From assembly GCA_900553525.1 (NCBI GenBank), contig USDZ01000104.1, forward strand, positions 1-6,370: DNA of 6,370 nt, read 5' to 3'. This document shows, one piece after another, positions 6,140 to 6,370 of the stretch. A program made the position numbers and the translations under genes. Origin of the DNA: an uncultured Oscillospiraceae bacterium (GTDB taxonomy: Bacteria > Bacillota > Clostridia > Oscillospirales > Acutalibacteraceae). Under the pieces are notes generated by a model. The model ran no database searches and was not told where the DNA came from. It worked only from the letters and a program-made list of their open reading frames with translations. Within the stretch, counting starts at the first letter, position 1. Every line of letters starts with the position of its first letter.

Positions 6140-6370
6140 AGTCAAAAAGCCGAAGAAGCCTTTGATCTATTACTATATCATTGTGCTGCTGGTTCTGCTG
6201 CTCTTTAACTTTCTCGCCATGCCCTGGCTGATGCAGCGTCAGGTGCAGCAGGTGGATTACGGCACCTTTATTGAGATGGCGGAAAACAAGGAACTAGGCC
6301 AGGTGGAGGTGCAACAGCAGGAGAACCAGATTCTGTTCACCAATAAAGACAATACCGCTGTCTATAAGAC
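6132..6370 (+). CDS. ftsH: ATP-dependent zinc metalloprotease FtsH, N-terminal part (runs off window)
   Basis: ATG 6132 has AAGGAGG (6116-6122) 9 nt upstream. The 79 visible codons give a short basic cytoplasmic start (MNEVKKPKKP), one membrane helix at about 11-30 (LIYYYIIVLLVLLLFNFLAM), and the beginning of the small exterior domain, with VDYGTFIEMAENKELGQVEV followed by NQILFTNKDNTAVYKT. The VDYGTF-x10-15-V-x-V-x(6)-I-x-F arrangement is characteristic of the FtsH extracellular domain in Firmicutes. FtsH is a hexameric membrane-anchored AAA+ protease that extracts and degrades membrane and regulatory proteins; the AAA+ module (Walker A/B, SRH) and HExxH zinc site lie beyond the edge and are not seen. 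The second TM helix is likewise outside. Assignment therefore rests on the N-terminus only. It is second in an operon after the 150-aa protein. Confidence 0.8.
   Translation, partial: MNEVKKPKKPLIYYYIIVLLVLLLFNFLAMPWLMQRQVQQVDYGTFIEMAENKELGQVEVQQQENQILFTNKDNTAVYK

Overview
The window looks like chromosomal DNA of a moderately GC-rich, low-GC-phylum anaerobe, most plausibly an Oscillospiraceae/Ruminococcaceae-type Clostridium. The evidence is the strong AGGAGG-type ribosome binding sites, GTG/TTG start candidates, the style of the FtsH N-terminus, and a three-pass zinc-ribbon/TPR/vWA protein of a kind I associate with that group. Family recognition is from memory; no search was run.

Layout: everything from position 1 to 5372 reads on the minus strand, and a second transcription unit starts on the plus strand at about 5570 and runs off the right edge. 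On the minus strand, in reading order: (i) a complete HdeD/DUF308-type six-helix membrane protein (5372-4830); (ii) a GT8-type glycosyltransferase that overlaps its end but is cut off after 182 codons (4846-4298); (iii) directly abutting it, a 60-odd-codon frameshifted scrap of the N-terminus of an ABC transporter ATPase with a readable Walker A motif (4278-4097); (iv) a promoter and about 150-nt leader (4054-3874); (v) a very large membrane-anchored protein, zinc ribbon - three TM helices - TPR - vWA - IPT/TIG-like - beta-rich tail (3873 to beyond position 1), interrupted by a single in-frame TAG at 2487-2485. On the plus strand: a 150-aa helical protein of unknown function (5687-6139) overlapping the start of ftsH (6132 onward, truncated by the window edge).

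The two units are divergent across a 314-bp intergenic region (5373-5686). It holds a good promoter for the ftsH unit, a weaker candidate for the HdeD-like gene, several copies of a TCTGT/ACAGA motif, and a 101-bp imperfect palindrome centred on the ftsH promoter.

The most striking features are signs of gene decay on the minus strand: an amber codon within one TPR of the giant vWA gene, a truncated glycosyltransferase, and an ABC ATPase remnant joined to it. I see no CRISPR array, rRNA, tRNA, transposase or recognisable defence/mobile system, and I do not think this window contains a clear new multi-gene system. The points worth a second look are the recoded-or-broken vWA gene and the structured ftsH control region.
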